Shown here: one piece after another, positions 54,958-64,000 of the stretch
Layout: each line of letters starts with the position of its first letter
Numbering within the stretch: the first letter of the stretch is position 1
NCBI GenBank assembly: GCA_022575985.1
Contig: JAKSXM010000014.1
Coordinates: 8,122,001-8,186,000 of the forward strand
Source: Anagrus nilaparvatae
Taxonomy: Eukaryota; Arthropoda; Insecta; Hymenoptera; Mymaridae
DNA length: 64,000 bases
Direction of reading: 5' to 3'
Translations under genes and position numbers: made by a program
Notes under the pieces: model-generated
The model's input: the letters and a program-made list of their open reading frames with translations, nothing else
Database searches by the model: none
What the model was told of the DNA's origin: nothing

Positions 54958-56263
54958 CTAGAATTAGTTTTTTAATTAAATTTCTACAAATATCAACATA
55001 AAGTTATTCAATATAAATTTTACATCAGATAGGATTAAGTGTTGAAAAACTAAAAAAGACACTATTTATGTTCAATATTTGACAATATCGGGTGATCGTA
55101 CCTAAAATATGTTCTTTTTAAATAAAACTTTGTCAGGAGAGAATAATTTAAATAAGGTACAATTTTATCTTCATATTTGACAATATAGAGTGATCGTGCC
55201 TAAAAAAGTTTAATGTAAGTTTAAGGAAAAAATAATTTAAAAAAAGGTACTATTTTTATAATAGTCAGGTTAGCATTAACCTGGAAAACATTAGCCGACT
55301 GGTGGACATTAACTATTTGGTATTAAAATGGATAACATTAGACAAAATTGCAGCCAGCGTGATCTAAAATTAGTTTTTTAATTAAATTTTTTCTAATATC
55401 AACATAAAGTTATTCTTTAAAAATTTTACATCAGAGATAGTGTCAAGTGTTTGAAAAACTAAAAAAGGTACAATTTATGATCTATATTTGACAGTATAGG
55501 GGGTGATCGTAGCTAAAATATGTTCTTTTATAATATAATCTCGAAAAGAAAGATAATTTAAATAAGACCCAATTTTATCTTCATATCTGACAATATAGAG
55601 TGATCGTACCTAAAAAAGGTTAATTTGTAATATAGCTTTGTAATGTAAAAATAATTTAAATAAGGTACAATTTTTTATAGTAGTCAGGTATGCATTAACC
55701 TGATCAAAATTAGTAGGTAGGCGGGCTTTAATATTAGTACCCAGGCGGACATTAACTATTTGTCGGATATCTGATATAAAAAATTTACATGAAAAAAAAT
55801 TATAATTCCGTACAGAATAGTAATAGTACCATAATTCAAAAACTTTCCCTGAATCCATAAAAGAGCAACTGAATATTAAAAAAAAAAAAGAAGGCAAACG
55901 ACCTCTATCGTCAAAAAAAAAACCACCAAATTTTCAACAAAAAAATTTTTTAATTTCAAAAAATCCCGAAAATTTCACCTGATAATTTTTTTTCTAAATT
56001 TTGGTTTAATTAAAAAATTAGATCACCTAACTAACAAAAATGACAACAATTTCCAAAAGGTTTAAAAGATTCAACTCAAATAAATTTCTAGCAATTTCCG
56101 ATCGATCCATTAAAATTTATGCATAAACTTGATCTTAGTAGGTAAGCGGGCTTTAATATTAGTACCCAGGCGGACATTAACTATTTGTAGGATATCTGAT
56201 ATAAAAAATTTACATGAAAAAAAAATTATAATTCCGTACAGAATAGTAATAAACAAACTTTAC
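54958..56263 (-). other. Large intron of polymerase B with tandem duplications
   Basis: About 1.3 kb of AT-rich noncoding DNA. A ~400-bp block (54955-55340) is tandemly duplicated at about 55345-55740. Within each copy the motif GGTGATCGT(G/A)CCTAAAA and ATAAGGTACAATTTT occurs twice. A ~115-bp block (about 55711-55830, GCGGGCTTTAATATTAGTAC) is repeated at about 56131-56250. Confidence 0.65.
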
Positions 56264-56329
56264 CAAATGAATCTCCAACATCCGGTACCTGGATGTCCAT
56301 AAATGCATCATTGAAATCATCCGCAAACT
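56264..56329 (-). CDS. Polymerase B upstream exon (second, 66 bp)
   Basis: A short open segment (FADDFNDAFMDIQVPD) between the acceptor AATCCTAG and the donor G|GTAAAG. Phase 1 on both sides. Acidic, without recognised motif. Supported by phase agreement with its neighbours, though by no other evidence. Confidence 0.55.
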
Positions 56330-56396
56330 CTAGGATTCATTGAAAATTTTTTTTTTAAATAACATTGAATAATTTTTTTTTATTTTTAAGACTCAC

Positions 56397-56751
56397 GTAT
56401 TCTTGACTCGTATTTTCTCATAAAAGATTTAAAATACTGAAGATTATTTTGTCCTCTTATTTTCAAAATATCACCAATAAGTATAATTACTTGGTCATTA
56501 TCAAATTCACTTAAACTTAGTCTTTTACAAATTACACGTAATGTAGAGTAAGTACAATGACTCAAAATTAATTTCATTTTTCTTAAAATAAATTCTGGGG
56601 ATTTATTAATTATTTTAGCACGCCACATTGAATCACAAAATTTACGAAAGCTAGGTTCTCTGCTATAAGCAATTCTCGATAAAATTCTAAAAATTTTCAA
56701 TAATAAATTTTTGGTTGACATTTTTTCACAAAAATAAAAAAGATCAACCAT
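56397..56751 (-). CDS. First exon of a spliced gene, probably polymerase B N terminus
   Basis: An open stretch of about 118 codons from ATG 56751 (or MSTKNLLLK at 56721) to a C|GTGAGT donor at 56396. The encoded helices are basic and hydrophobic (FRKFCDSMWRAKII, KSFMRKYESRI), and I do not recognise the domain. Splicing in phase 1 joins it to the 66-bp exon, and so on to polymerase B. It might alternatively be a separate gene that ends in the intron (stop at 56386). Confidence 0.55.
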
Positions 56752-57194
56752 TAATGAATATTCAACGGTAACTAACTAAATATTTCCAAACTGTGTAATT
56801 TATAAGACATGGTATTTTTAGTGTCATTGATTAACTATAAAAATCCTAGAATTTCAAGGTATGATTTGTTCTAATTATAAATTTTTATTTATTAAAAAAA
56901 ATTTATTCATTAAAAAACAATCAGCAGATTTTTTAAAACAATAAAAAATAACTCTCTTTATGCTTACAAGGTTACAAGAGTATATTTTCTAAATATCTAA
57001 TTACTGGATGCATACGCAAAATATTTACAAGGCAATATTACAATTATAAATAAAAAAAAACATAGCTAGCAAATTTTTTATATAAAACATAATATCCCTG
57101 GACAAGATTGTTTAATTTACAAGCTAAGAACATCCCATATTACATGTAAATATTTTAGTCTCAATTAAATCGTAGAATCATCCACAAAAAAGTA
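56752..57194. other. Intergenic region between divergent Polinton genes
   Basis: AT-rich, no gene seen. It lies between the minus-strand polymerase gene and the plus-strand accessory pair, so it is expected to hold two opposing promoters. Confidence 0.45.
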
Positions 57195-57471
57195 ATGACA
57201 GATATACACGAATTCATCTTAGATGAAATAATAAAGTTCGCGAATCAAAGTGAAAAAATAAGTGAAGAAAAGAATAAAGAAAGTGAAAAGAATAAAGAGT
57301 GTGATAAAGATAAGTCAAAAAATCTTGAAAGAGTCGTGAAAATTTAAAAAAAAAGAAAAAAAAACCAAAAAAGTTAGCAAAGCAACCAAAAAAGTACAAG
57401 ACTGTTTAATCTGCCTGCCGCAGATTTTAGCCGCGCTAACATATTTTAACGAAGTGGTAGAGTTGGATTAA
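57195..57471 (+). CDS. Lysine-rich Polinton accessory frame, probably frameshifted
   Basis: From ATG 57195 the frame reads MTDIHEFILDEII and a Lys/Glu-rich repeat (KNKESEKNKE) to a stop at 57347, 50 residues. After the A run next to the stop, another frame continues with a lysine-rich stretch, QDCLICLPQILAALTYF and a stop at about 57471. The second part looks coding, so a frameshift in the A run is likely. No domain is recognised. It lies 32 bp upstream of the TFIIS-like gene, in the same orientation. Confidence 0.45.
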
Positions 57472-57503
57472 TAAACTTTAACTTAAAAAAAAAAAAAAAA
57501 AAA

Positions 57504-57881
57504 ATGACTGACAACATATACAGGATTAAGACCACGTTGATGAATTCTCGTTCAACTCCAGAAACAATAATGAGGTTGCTAGGTATTCTAGATGGTATAC
57601 CTATGAATATAGATATATTGGAAGAAACCAAAATATGGGCGCCAGTTTACGAATTAAGGCGCCATGAAAAAGAAACCATCAGTACTACCGCAACTTCATT
57701 ATTCAGGAAGTGGCGGGTTATATATAAAAGCCAGAAAATACAATTCAATGAAGTGTCTTCCAGCGGGCTACTATTCTCGCCCGCGTCCTTTGATAACAGT
57801 AGCGACCCGCATGAAGGGTTAGCAAGTCCCGACCCGCATGAAGGGTCGGATAGTGACGAGGACATTATAGTGGTTGATTAG
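57504..57881 (+). CDS. TFIIS N-terminal (LW) domain protein of Polinton
   Basis: A 125-codon open frame starting MTDNIYRIKT, preceded by an A run. Residues about 22-74 match the helical N-terminal domain of elongation factor TFIIS and its relatives (elongin A, Med26): LLGILDGIP followed by I-L-E-E-T-K-I, a V-x-E-L-R-R-H stretch, and SLFRKW at the end, with the conserved LL, T-x-I and terminal W in the right places. The C terminus is acidic and includes a repeated DPHEG pair and DSDEDIIVVD. The zinc ribbon and RNA polymerase-binding domains of full TFIIS are absent. Such domains bind transcription regulators, so a role in host or element transcription is an inference. Within the Polinton, opposite to the core genes, and undamaged. 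Confidence 0.8.
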   Translation: MTDNIYRIKTTLMNSRSTPETIMRLLGILDGIPMNIDILEETKIWAPVYELRRHEKETISTTATSLFRKWRVIYKSQKIQFNEVSSSGLLFSPASFDNSSDPHEGLASPDPHEGSDSDEDIIVVD

Positions 57882-58190
57882 GTACAAATAAACAGTTTTT
57901 AAAAAATTTTAGTTTAAGTTATTAGTGTAAGAGTTTTTTTTGTACTCTAAGGTTAAAAAATATAAGTTTAAATTTAAATACATGTTTTAAGGATAAGTAC
58001 GTTTCAAATATCATGTAAAATAAAAAATTTTTTAAATTTAAATATAAACCTTAATGTTAAATAAATAATAATTTTAAAAAATTATATTTTATGGTGTACC
58101 TAATATTTAAGTTGAGATAAAAAAAAAATAAAAATTTATTATTTATCTCCACATATCTTATATCATTTCAAGATAAAAACTTTATCCCTA
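57882..58190. other. 3' flank of the TFIIS-like gene
   Basis: AT-rich noncoding DNA with several AATAAA-like words, between the accessory gene and the subterminal duplications. Confidence 0.45.
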
Positions 58191-58640
58191 TCCTACCGTA
58201 CAAAATATACAATAAATCTACTGATTGTTTATTTTTTTGCTGACTGATATTTTTATAATTATATCTTTCTCAATTAATTTATTAATTATATAATATTTTT
58301 TAATTAATTTTAAACAATTATTTTAACGTCTATTTTTTAGCAATTCAATAATAATTTAATCGTTTATATAAAATAACCCACATTTAAAAAACAAAAAAAA
58401 ATATTATTTATGTCCTATCCTACCGTACACAATATACAATAAATCTACTGATTGTTTATTTTTTTGTTGACTGATACTTTTATAATTATATCTTTCTCAA
58501 TTAATTTATTAATTTTATAATATTTTTTAATTAATTTTAAACAATTATTTTAATGTCTATTTTTTAGCAATTCAATAATAATTCAATCGTTTATATAAAA
58601 TAACCCACATTTAAAAAACAAAAAAAAATATATTATTAAT
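58191..58640. repeat. 227-bp tandem duplication inside the right end
   Basis: Copies start TCCTACCGTA at 58191 and 58418. They share AATAAATCTACTGATTG, GACTGATA, a TTCTCAATTAATTTATTAAT block and ATAACCCACATTTAAAAAAC, and differ at only a few positions. The left end of the element has just one diverged equivalent. Confidence 0.88.
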
Positions 58641-58679
58641 GTCCACATATCTTATATTATTTCAAGATAAATCGTCTTT

Positions 58680-58858
58680 AAAAAAAAAATGTTCATATAT
58701 GTAACAATAAATTTGCTGATTTTTTCCTGACTGATACTTTCATAACTAAATAACATAACTATACCAAGGTTATTTCCGGTATGTATAATTTAATTAATAT
58801 CAAGGTTTTTTTTTCCAAGGTTTTTTGTCTCTTGTCCCATAGTGACTATTATACTACT
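58680..58858. repeat. Right terminal inverted repeat of Polinton
   Basis: Complement of 35676-35843. It ends TAGTGACTATTATACTACT, followed by the AATGAA target duplication. Confidence 0.92.
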
Positions 58859-58864
58859 AATGAA

Positions 58865-59627
58865 ATTACAAATTAATAGTTTTAAGTTCAACTTACAATA
58901 CAAACTTAGTGGCTCAGGTTAGTTTTCTAAAAGCTGAATCCTTGATCACTTTGACACTAGACTAACGAACTGGATATAGAAATAACTTTAGAATCCAAAA
59001 CTAGAATGCATAGCAAATTGTTCTCCTTTTATATATTTTATCCACGTGTTTTTTACACGTGCCGAGAGTATTTTTTGGCGATTTTATAATGTATGACCTT
59101 GCTGGATTGATATTTTTTCTAATATAATTTCCCAATATACAGTTTTTAATAAGATCTTTCTTAATATTTGCTCTTCTTTTTATTAAAAATATAATAGACA
59201 ATTTATTCATATTTAATCTATTTCGTTATTAAATTGTTGCAAAATATTTTATAGACATTTCTTATATTTATTTTAACATTTTAAAACATTTATTTAATAT
59301 TTTGAAAATCCAAGTGTAACCTTGAATTATATATGTCCAGCAATGGTCAGAACGTTATACAAGTATAAAAAAAAAATATATAATTTTGCAGTCTGTAATA
59401 TGAAAAAAATAATAACTTTTATTTTAGATTTTCTGTGCTTTTATATATTCAAAAAAATTGCCATTGTAGTAAGTTTAGCTTAAGTCGGCTGTCCCAATTA
59501 TGAAAAAGTAAAAAATTAAAAGAATTTCAATCGGTCGTTAAATATATTTTGGTCCTTTATAATATGAAAAATCTAAAAATATTTATCTTAGAATTTTAGT
59601 GCTTCTATATTGTTAACTCTGCTATAT
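58865..59627. other. Noncoding flank of the Polinton
   Basis: AT-rich with no supported gene. The 69-codon minus-strand frame at 59001 has no recognised domain and lies in low-complexity DNA. Confidence 0.5.
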
Positions 59628-60726
59628 CGGTCCCAAGCCCGGAGCCTCATAAGGCTGAGAAAGGAGGAGGGTAGTTCAGGCCGCCTTTTTTCAAGGATGA
59701 ACTAGAATCAAGGATATAGGATATAGCTCTCTGGAACAACTGAGGCTGCCCTATAAATCGGGTCTCATGCCTTGCATTTCTCCGGAGACATGCTTTATGC
59801 TGTACCCCATGTGTTCTTTGTTAGGAATGCCGCAGACTGATCATATTTATCCTATAAGCGGTTCTGGAATAACTGAGGCTGCCCTATAAACCGGATTTTA
59901 TGCCTTGTCTTTCCCTCGAGCATTCATGACAAGCATGCAGCCGTAGACTGCTATCCTCAAACTATTCTTGAGGAAGAGGCACCTTAAAGGGGCTCCAAGG
60001 TTTTCTCAAACCAAAGTGCGATTTAAGCTACATACAGGGTTGCCTTAGACCTAACGTATTGGCTCTTAGCTTGGGAGAATTCTACCTCGAGCACAACGAC
60101 GTAGCCGATTAAAGAAAGTCGCGAGTCCCACTAAATCATTACTGCAGGTTGTATTTTCTGGTTTAGTAATGTGTGAATGTGATGGGTTATTGGGTTATTG
60201 GGAAGTGGAATTGTCATCAGACAAGGAGTAGCAATCAATTTTTTTTCAATTTTATTTTTTTTTTTTTTTTTTTTTTTCTTTAGGTTTAGAAATGTGTGAA
60301 GGTGATGGGTTATTGGGCGTCTACCTTTGGAATCAATGTCGTCTGGTTCCAGAGTAAAATCTGACATCAGTCCTCATGATTCCACTGATAGATAGCTGAC
60401 CTGTTCCATGACAGAAATAAAACATTGTGGAATGGTAGCACACATGGAGGTGCAAACACTTCAACTGTTAGATTGAGGATTGGTGTTCCCTCGCGTCACC
60501 GCCTCTCAATCGAAGTCTGTTACATGTCGGATTAATAATTGTATGTGATGCCATCAGACGTGGTGGTGAAACCCCCCCGATCTGTAGGACTTTTATTACT
60601 GGATGGACGCTGTAAGCTGATAGATCTCTGTCAGAGATTAACGTAAATCCTTTAATAATTCTCTGAAGGGTACTCTTACCCAACTAAGGGCCCTTTTTCC
60701 AGGGACACAGGCTTATTTTATGAACA
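59628..60726 (+). other. R1-type LINE 5' leader
   Basis: Noncoding. It contains the duplicated CTGAGGCTGCCCTATAAA block, a second duplication (AATGTGTGAA...GTGATGGGTTATTGG at about 60168 and 60287) and a T run at 60240-60280. Small frames on the minus strand here are not supported. Confidence 0.55.
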
Positions 60727-62250
60727 ATGCTAGATAAATACAGTGAATTACTCCAGGTTGATACCCCTCTTATAGAGGATAATGCAACCTCTGATTCCGA
60801 TCAAGTGGAAGCCTTGGTGGTCAGAGCCGGAGACACGGATTCTGGGAGTCTCCAATTTAGCATTTTCCAGCAGCAAAGGCAGAACATCACGCCCACAGAG
60901 CAACAACATCTAGCTGCTGAAGAAAAGACTGCAAGGGTAGTCTTAACTAGGCTAGAGGTCAAGCATTCCTCCTGCAAATCCTCAATGGAAGGTGATATAA
61001 GCGCAAAATGTGGCGCCCAAAAAGGTTCAAGCAATAGCTTGATACGGCCTTCTATTCTGAAGGACCAGAGATAATATTCGTTGCCTAATGTTAGCGAAGT
61101 TGGGCTTGATGCCGAAGGCAAGAAGGAAGAAAATATAGAAAGATATCTCCGGGAGTCAAATAAATATAACAAGGCGGGCATTGAAATCCACGCAAACATG
61201 GAGAGAGATATTACTCAGATGAGAGACTCAGTCAAAGTACAGAAGAACTGTAATATGACTGTCAAAAAAGGCATAGCTCAGTTTGAAAAATATTTAGCCA
61301 GGCTAAAGATAATTTTTGAACCGCAGCAGGAGATTTTAAATGGAAAACAAAAACCCGAATTTCCTATACAGGAAGCATGAGGGACTATGACTGGAAAAGG
61401 AAAGAAGAGGGCTCGGATTGCGTCGCAAAGCCCAACTGGAAAAGAGAATACAAAAAAGAGACCGGCGCAGAAAACGTCTCCGAAACTCCCTCTAAAGAAG
61501 ACCTTCGCTAACGTGGTGATGTCTCCTCCGAAATATAAGGATCAGGAGGGGGCTAAGGTAGCTTCTGGCCAGCAAACGCGGCCAAAGGATGTAGCTACAG
61601 ACACCCCCCCCCCTCCAGATGAGGATGATTTTGTTGCCGTTAAAAGCAAAGGTTAAAGCAAAAAGGAATAGAAGGAAAAGAAAAAAGAGTTTGAAAGAAA
61701 GGAGGCAGAGGCTCGTAAAAACCAAGAGCAGAAAAAGAAGAAGCAGCAGGAGAAACAGCAGCAGCAGCCAAAAATAACTGCAACAGCAGCAGACCACCGG
61801 CAGGGGGCAGAGAATAAAAGAAGAAAAAAGAAAAAACCTAACCATAAAGATCAGAGGCCTAGATGGTACTACTGGCAGCGACGAAGTAAGGCAGGTGGTA
61901 AAGGAGGCAACCAAGCAGCAAAACGATGACGTCATAAAAGTCGCTATCTTCAAGGCTAAGGGAACTAAGGCGAATATGGCGGTCTTAGAGCTACCAGAGG
62001 CCGCCGCACTAAAATTGACCAATAAAGGCCGGCTAAATAATGGCTAGTCTAATTAGCAAGTGCGCTTGAGAGCCGAGGTTATACGGTGCTTTAAGTGTCT
62101 TGGTTTCGGCCACAACCAGTGGTCATGTAAGGTCACCGACCGAAAAATTGCGTGTTTTAAAAGTGGCGTTCAAGGCCACAAGTCAGAAAAATGTTCTGTG
62201 GAGAAAGCAGAATGCTTCCTCTGCAGGGAAAGTACAAGGCCAAGACCGAC
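60727..62250 (+). pseudogene. R1-type LINE ORF1 (gag-like), broken
   Basis: Three segments in one frame (60727-61074, 61081-61380, 61387-61656) are separated by stops at 61072 and 61378, so they are one gene. The typical R1-type gag features are a central basic part with QSPTGKEN (about 61420) and FANVVMSPPK (about 61510), a proline-rich DTPPPPDEDDF and, past further frame breaks, zinc knuckles at about 62090-62220. The first is C-x2-C-x4-H-x4-C (CFKCLGFGHNQWSC). The second has Ser in place of the second Cys (CFKSGVQGHKSEKC). RNA binding would have been its role. Starts and stops were not restored. Confidence 0.75.
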
Positions 62251-62269
62251 CACCTCCAAGGATGCGGAG

Positions 62270-64000
62270 CATGTTAGTGTTATCGGGAAGCACTTACGGC
62301 AAGGAAGATAAAGTGTCATCGGTAATGTTCGGAGTCCTGCAAGGGAATATGATCAAAACCATTCTTACTGACCTTTTGCTCGATTAACTCGCGAGCGAGA
62401 CAGACTCTAGCCTCGTCTTGCTATCCGAGCCGCTTCGCAATAGGAACCAGCAATTCTGGTTAACCGATGACACAGGCCGGTGCGCTATATAGCTATGAGG
62501 TCGCGCTCAGACGTCTATTTCCCGATAAGGGTAAGGAAACTGCCACGTCTGGGCAATGTGCGGTGATACAACTTTCATTAGTTGTTATTTGTCACTGAAT
62601 GACACTATTGGAGTGTTCACCGCAAAGTTGGCCTCTTTGGAGGAAACGATAAGGGAAGACTCTAGCAATATCATATTTGCCGGAGACTTAAATGCCAGGG
62701 CCGTGGAATGGGAAAATGCCAACCACGAACCGTAGGGGAACGTTGATCCTAGAGATGGCCGCTAGAACTGAACTGGTGGTTATGAACTCTGGGAACAATC
62801 CAACCTACGTAAGGCCAGGCTTTGGTGAATCGATTCCTGACGTCACTTTTGCCTCGGCCGGGTTTGCAGGAAGAGTGGGTGGTTGTAGGGGTGATGGATG
62901 GAGCCAATGGCAGTGACCATAATTACATCACCTTCAAAGTGCGTGATAGGGTCGTTAATCGGCCCCCGTACAAAAAGCGCCCACTAGGCTGGAATGTGTC
63001 AAAGATGAACGAGGACCGATGTGGAATATCTTCGTAAAGAGTCCTCGTCTATCCTAGCTTGGCATGGAGGACCGATCACCCCGGGAGAGGCAGAGACTCT
63101 TGTCAAGAGGGTAACTGCTCTTCTGAGGGGAGCTTGCGATGCCTCTATGCCGCGTAAACGGCCCTGGAAGGGTAAAAGAAGCGTGAACTGGTGGAATGAA
63201 GAAATTGCGGAGTTTAGGTGGGTCTGTCAAGGGGCACGCAGAAGACGGCATGGCCACCTAGAGCTGGCTACGCGCTCTGAAGAGTACAAGGAAGCTCAGC
63301 AAGGCGCGCTGTCTTCGGTCGCGAAGAGATGATGTCAACAGCGATCCGTGGGGCCTGGGATATAAGCTTGTCATGGGCAAACTTAAGTTCGGGTGTGACA
63401 ACACGATGGATGAAGCAGCGACCAAAAGAATAGTGGACGCTCTGTTCCCAGATCATCCAAACCAACAACACCCGGTTTTGGATTTTCCGTGGGAGCAAGT
63501 TTCGCTATTTAGCGAGGCAGAGATGCCTTAGGCAATTAGGTCAATGAAAAATGGGAAAGCGCCAGGACCAGACGGAATACCCGCGGAAGCTCTTAAGGCG
63601 CTGCAAAGGTAATCCCTGGTCTCCTCCTTGGCATGTTTAATGCGTGCCTCGTTGCAGGCGTCTTTCCAAGGGACTGGAAAGTGGCCCGCCTGGCTCTGAT
63701 AAGCAAGGGAAAGGGTGAACCAGGATCTTCATCATCTTACAGACCATTGTGTATGTTAAATACCATTGGCAAGGTGATGGAGAGCATGGTCAGAGGAAGA
63801 TTGCGGCAGGCAATTAGGGAAGCGGGTGACCTTAGCGACGATTAACACGGTTTTCGTGAGGGGCGTTCCACGATCGGTGCCATCGAGCAGGTCGTGAAGG
63901 TGGTTATGAGGGCCAGACAAGTACGGCCGGATATTAAACCGGACGTTCTGCTTTTCACGTTGGATGTGAAAAACGCATTCAACTCGGCTAAGTGAGACGA
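62270..64000 (+). pseudogene. R1-type LINE ORF2 (endonuclease and reverse transcriptase), broken, partial
   Basis: Read in several frames. The endonuclease is seen at about 62660-62900 with the FAGDLNAR motif (catalytic Asp and Asn) and a SIPDVTFAS stretch, then the SDHNYITF motif near 62912-62935. The reverse transcriptase begins near 63540 with MKNGKAPGPDGIPAEAL, continues with KGEPGSSSSYRPLCML (about 63710) and breaks with a stop near 63843. It then continues with HGFREGRSTIGAIEQV and FTLDVKNAFN (about 63950), where the catalytic Asp lies, and runs off the window. Several stops separate these parts. The APGPDGIP block and VKNAFN motif are typical of R1/TRAS-group elements. Confidence 0.8.

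Larger units (their letters stand above)
35676..58858 (-). mobile_element. Polinton/Maverick, complete ends, inactivated
   Basis: Both ends begin AGTAGTATAATAGTCACTA as inverted repeats, flanked by the perfect 6-bp duplication AATGAA (35670-35675, 58859-58864). AG-starting ends and 6-bp duplications are known for Polintons. The genes include polymerase B, packaging ATPase, retrovirus-type integrase, adenain-like protease and major and minor capsid proteins, a full virus-like set. Length is 23.2 kb, about 18.1 kb without the 4.35-kb LTR element and 0.7-kb foldback inserted later. All core genes are on the minus strand, while two accessory frames beside the right end are on plus. Stops and frameshifts in most genes show it is dead. 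Confidence 0.97.
59628..64000 (+). mobile_element. R1-type LINE, 5' part, degenerate, cut by window end
   Basis: Sharply more GC-rich than its surroundings. It starts around CGGTCCCAAGCCCGGAGCC, a phrase typical of R1-clade 5' leaders. A noncoding leader with a ~130-bp internal duplication (CTGAGGCTGCCCTATAAA at about 59740 and 59866) is followed by ORF1 with zinc knuckles and an ORF2 with endonuclease and reverse transcriptase parts. Stops and frameshifts occur throughout. The 3' half lies outside the window. The clade assignment is from motif pattern. Confidence 0.8.

Noticed and set aside
35676..58858. Interpretation as an integrated adenovirus, virophage or bracovirus segment
   Set aside because: Retrovirus-type integrase with chromodomain, 6-bp duplication and AG ends are diagnostic for Polinton/Maverick. 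No gene specific to the other groups was seen.
61492..62022. A 176-codon minus-strand frame opposite the R1-type ORF1
   Set aside because: Its Leu/Phe/Ser runs are the antisense of lysine- and glutamine-rich gag sequence.
1..64000. tRNA or rRNA genes
   Set aside because: No cloverleaf with A- and B-box consensus or rRNA-like conserved stretch was noticed on either strand by eye. A dedicated scan would be needed to exclude them fully.

Overview
The window is about 64 kb of very AT-rich animal DNA. It is built almost entirely of nested, mostly decayed transposable elements, and no host gene could be recognised. The element set (Polinton/Maverick, BEL/Pao, Gypsy, R1-like and CR1-group LINEs, a possible Helitron, TTAA and TA elements) and the AT-rich background fit an insect. 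A parasitoid wasp would be plausible but cannot be proven from this sequence. No rRNA, tRNA or CRISPR locus was seen.

Region 1-10.2 kb is repeat-rich noncoding DNA: a ~305-bp tandem triplication, a family of inverted repeats, a direct-plus-inverted hairpin, a possible Helitron (6497-8237) with a duplicated 5' end, and a 264-bp MITE. Region 10.26-16.54 kb is a TA-flanked element whose ends read CACTGAGA / TCTCAGTG. Inside it sits a LINE with two long open frames that overlap by 11 nt (ORF1 gag-like; ORF2 endonuclease plus reverse transcriptase).

Region 16.8-19.7 kb is a foldback element. A 1.5-kb TTAA-flanked element interrupts one arm, and the matching empty site survives in the other arm. 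Region 20.28-29.87 kb is a second, larger inverted-repeat element with a 7-bp target duplication. Its arms carry a 55-bp satellite array in opposite orientations, and its right arm is interrupted by a 3.5-kb non-autonomous BEL/Pao-like element (261-bp LTRs, 5-bp duplication ATGCT). Region 30.6-35.6 kb is a decayed, internally deleted Gypsy element on the minus strand.

The centrepiece is a Polinton/Maverick at 35676-58858, delimited by inverted repeats starting AGTAGTATAATAG and a perfect 6-bp duplication AATGAA. It carries protein-primed DNA polymerase B (five inferred exons, all joined by phase-1 introns), packaging ATPase (one phase-1 intron), retrovirus-type integrase with chromodomain, adenain-like protease, major and minor capsid proteins, a parvovirus-type phospholipase A2-like protein and several conserved unknowns, all on the minus strand. 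Beside the right end, on the opposite strand, it carries a small protein with a clear TFIIS N-terminal (LW) domain and a lysine-rich companion. The copy is dead: most genes carry stops or frameshifts, a 4.35-kb non-coding LTR element sits in the capsid gene (duplication CATCG), and a 707-bp Transib-like foldback sits in another gene (duplication CAGCG). The last 4.4 kb (59.6-64 kb) is the 5' part of a degenerate, more GC-rich R1-type LINE that runs off the window.
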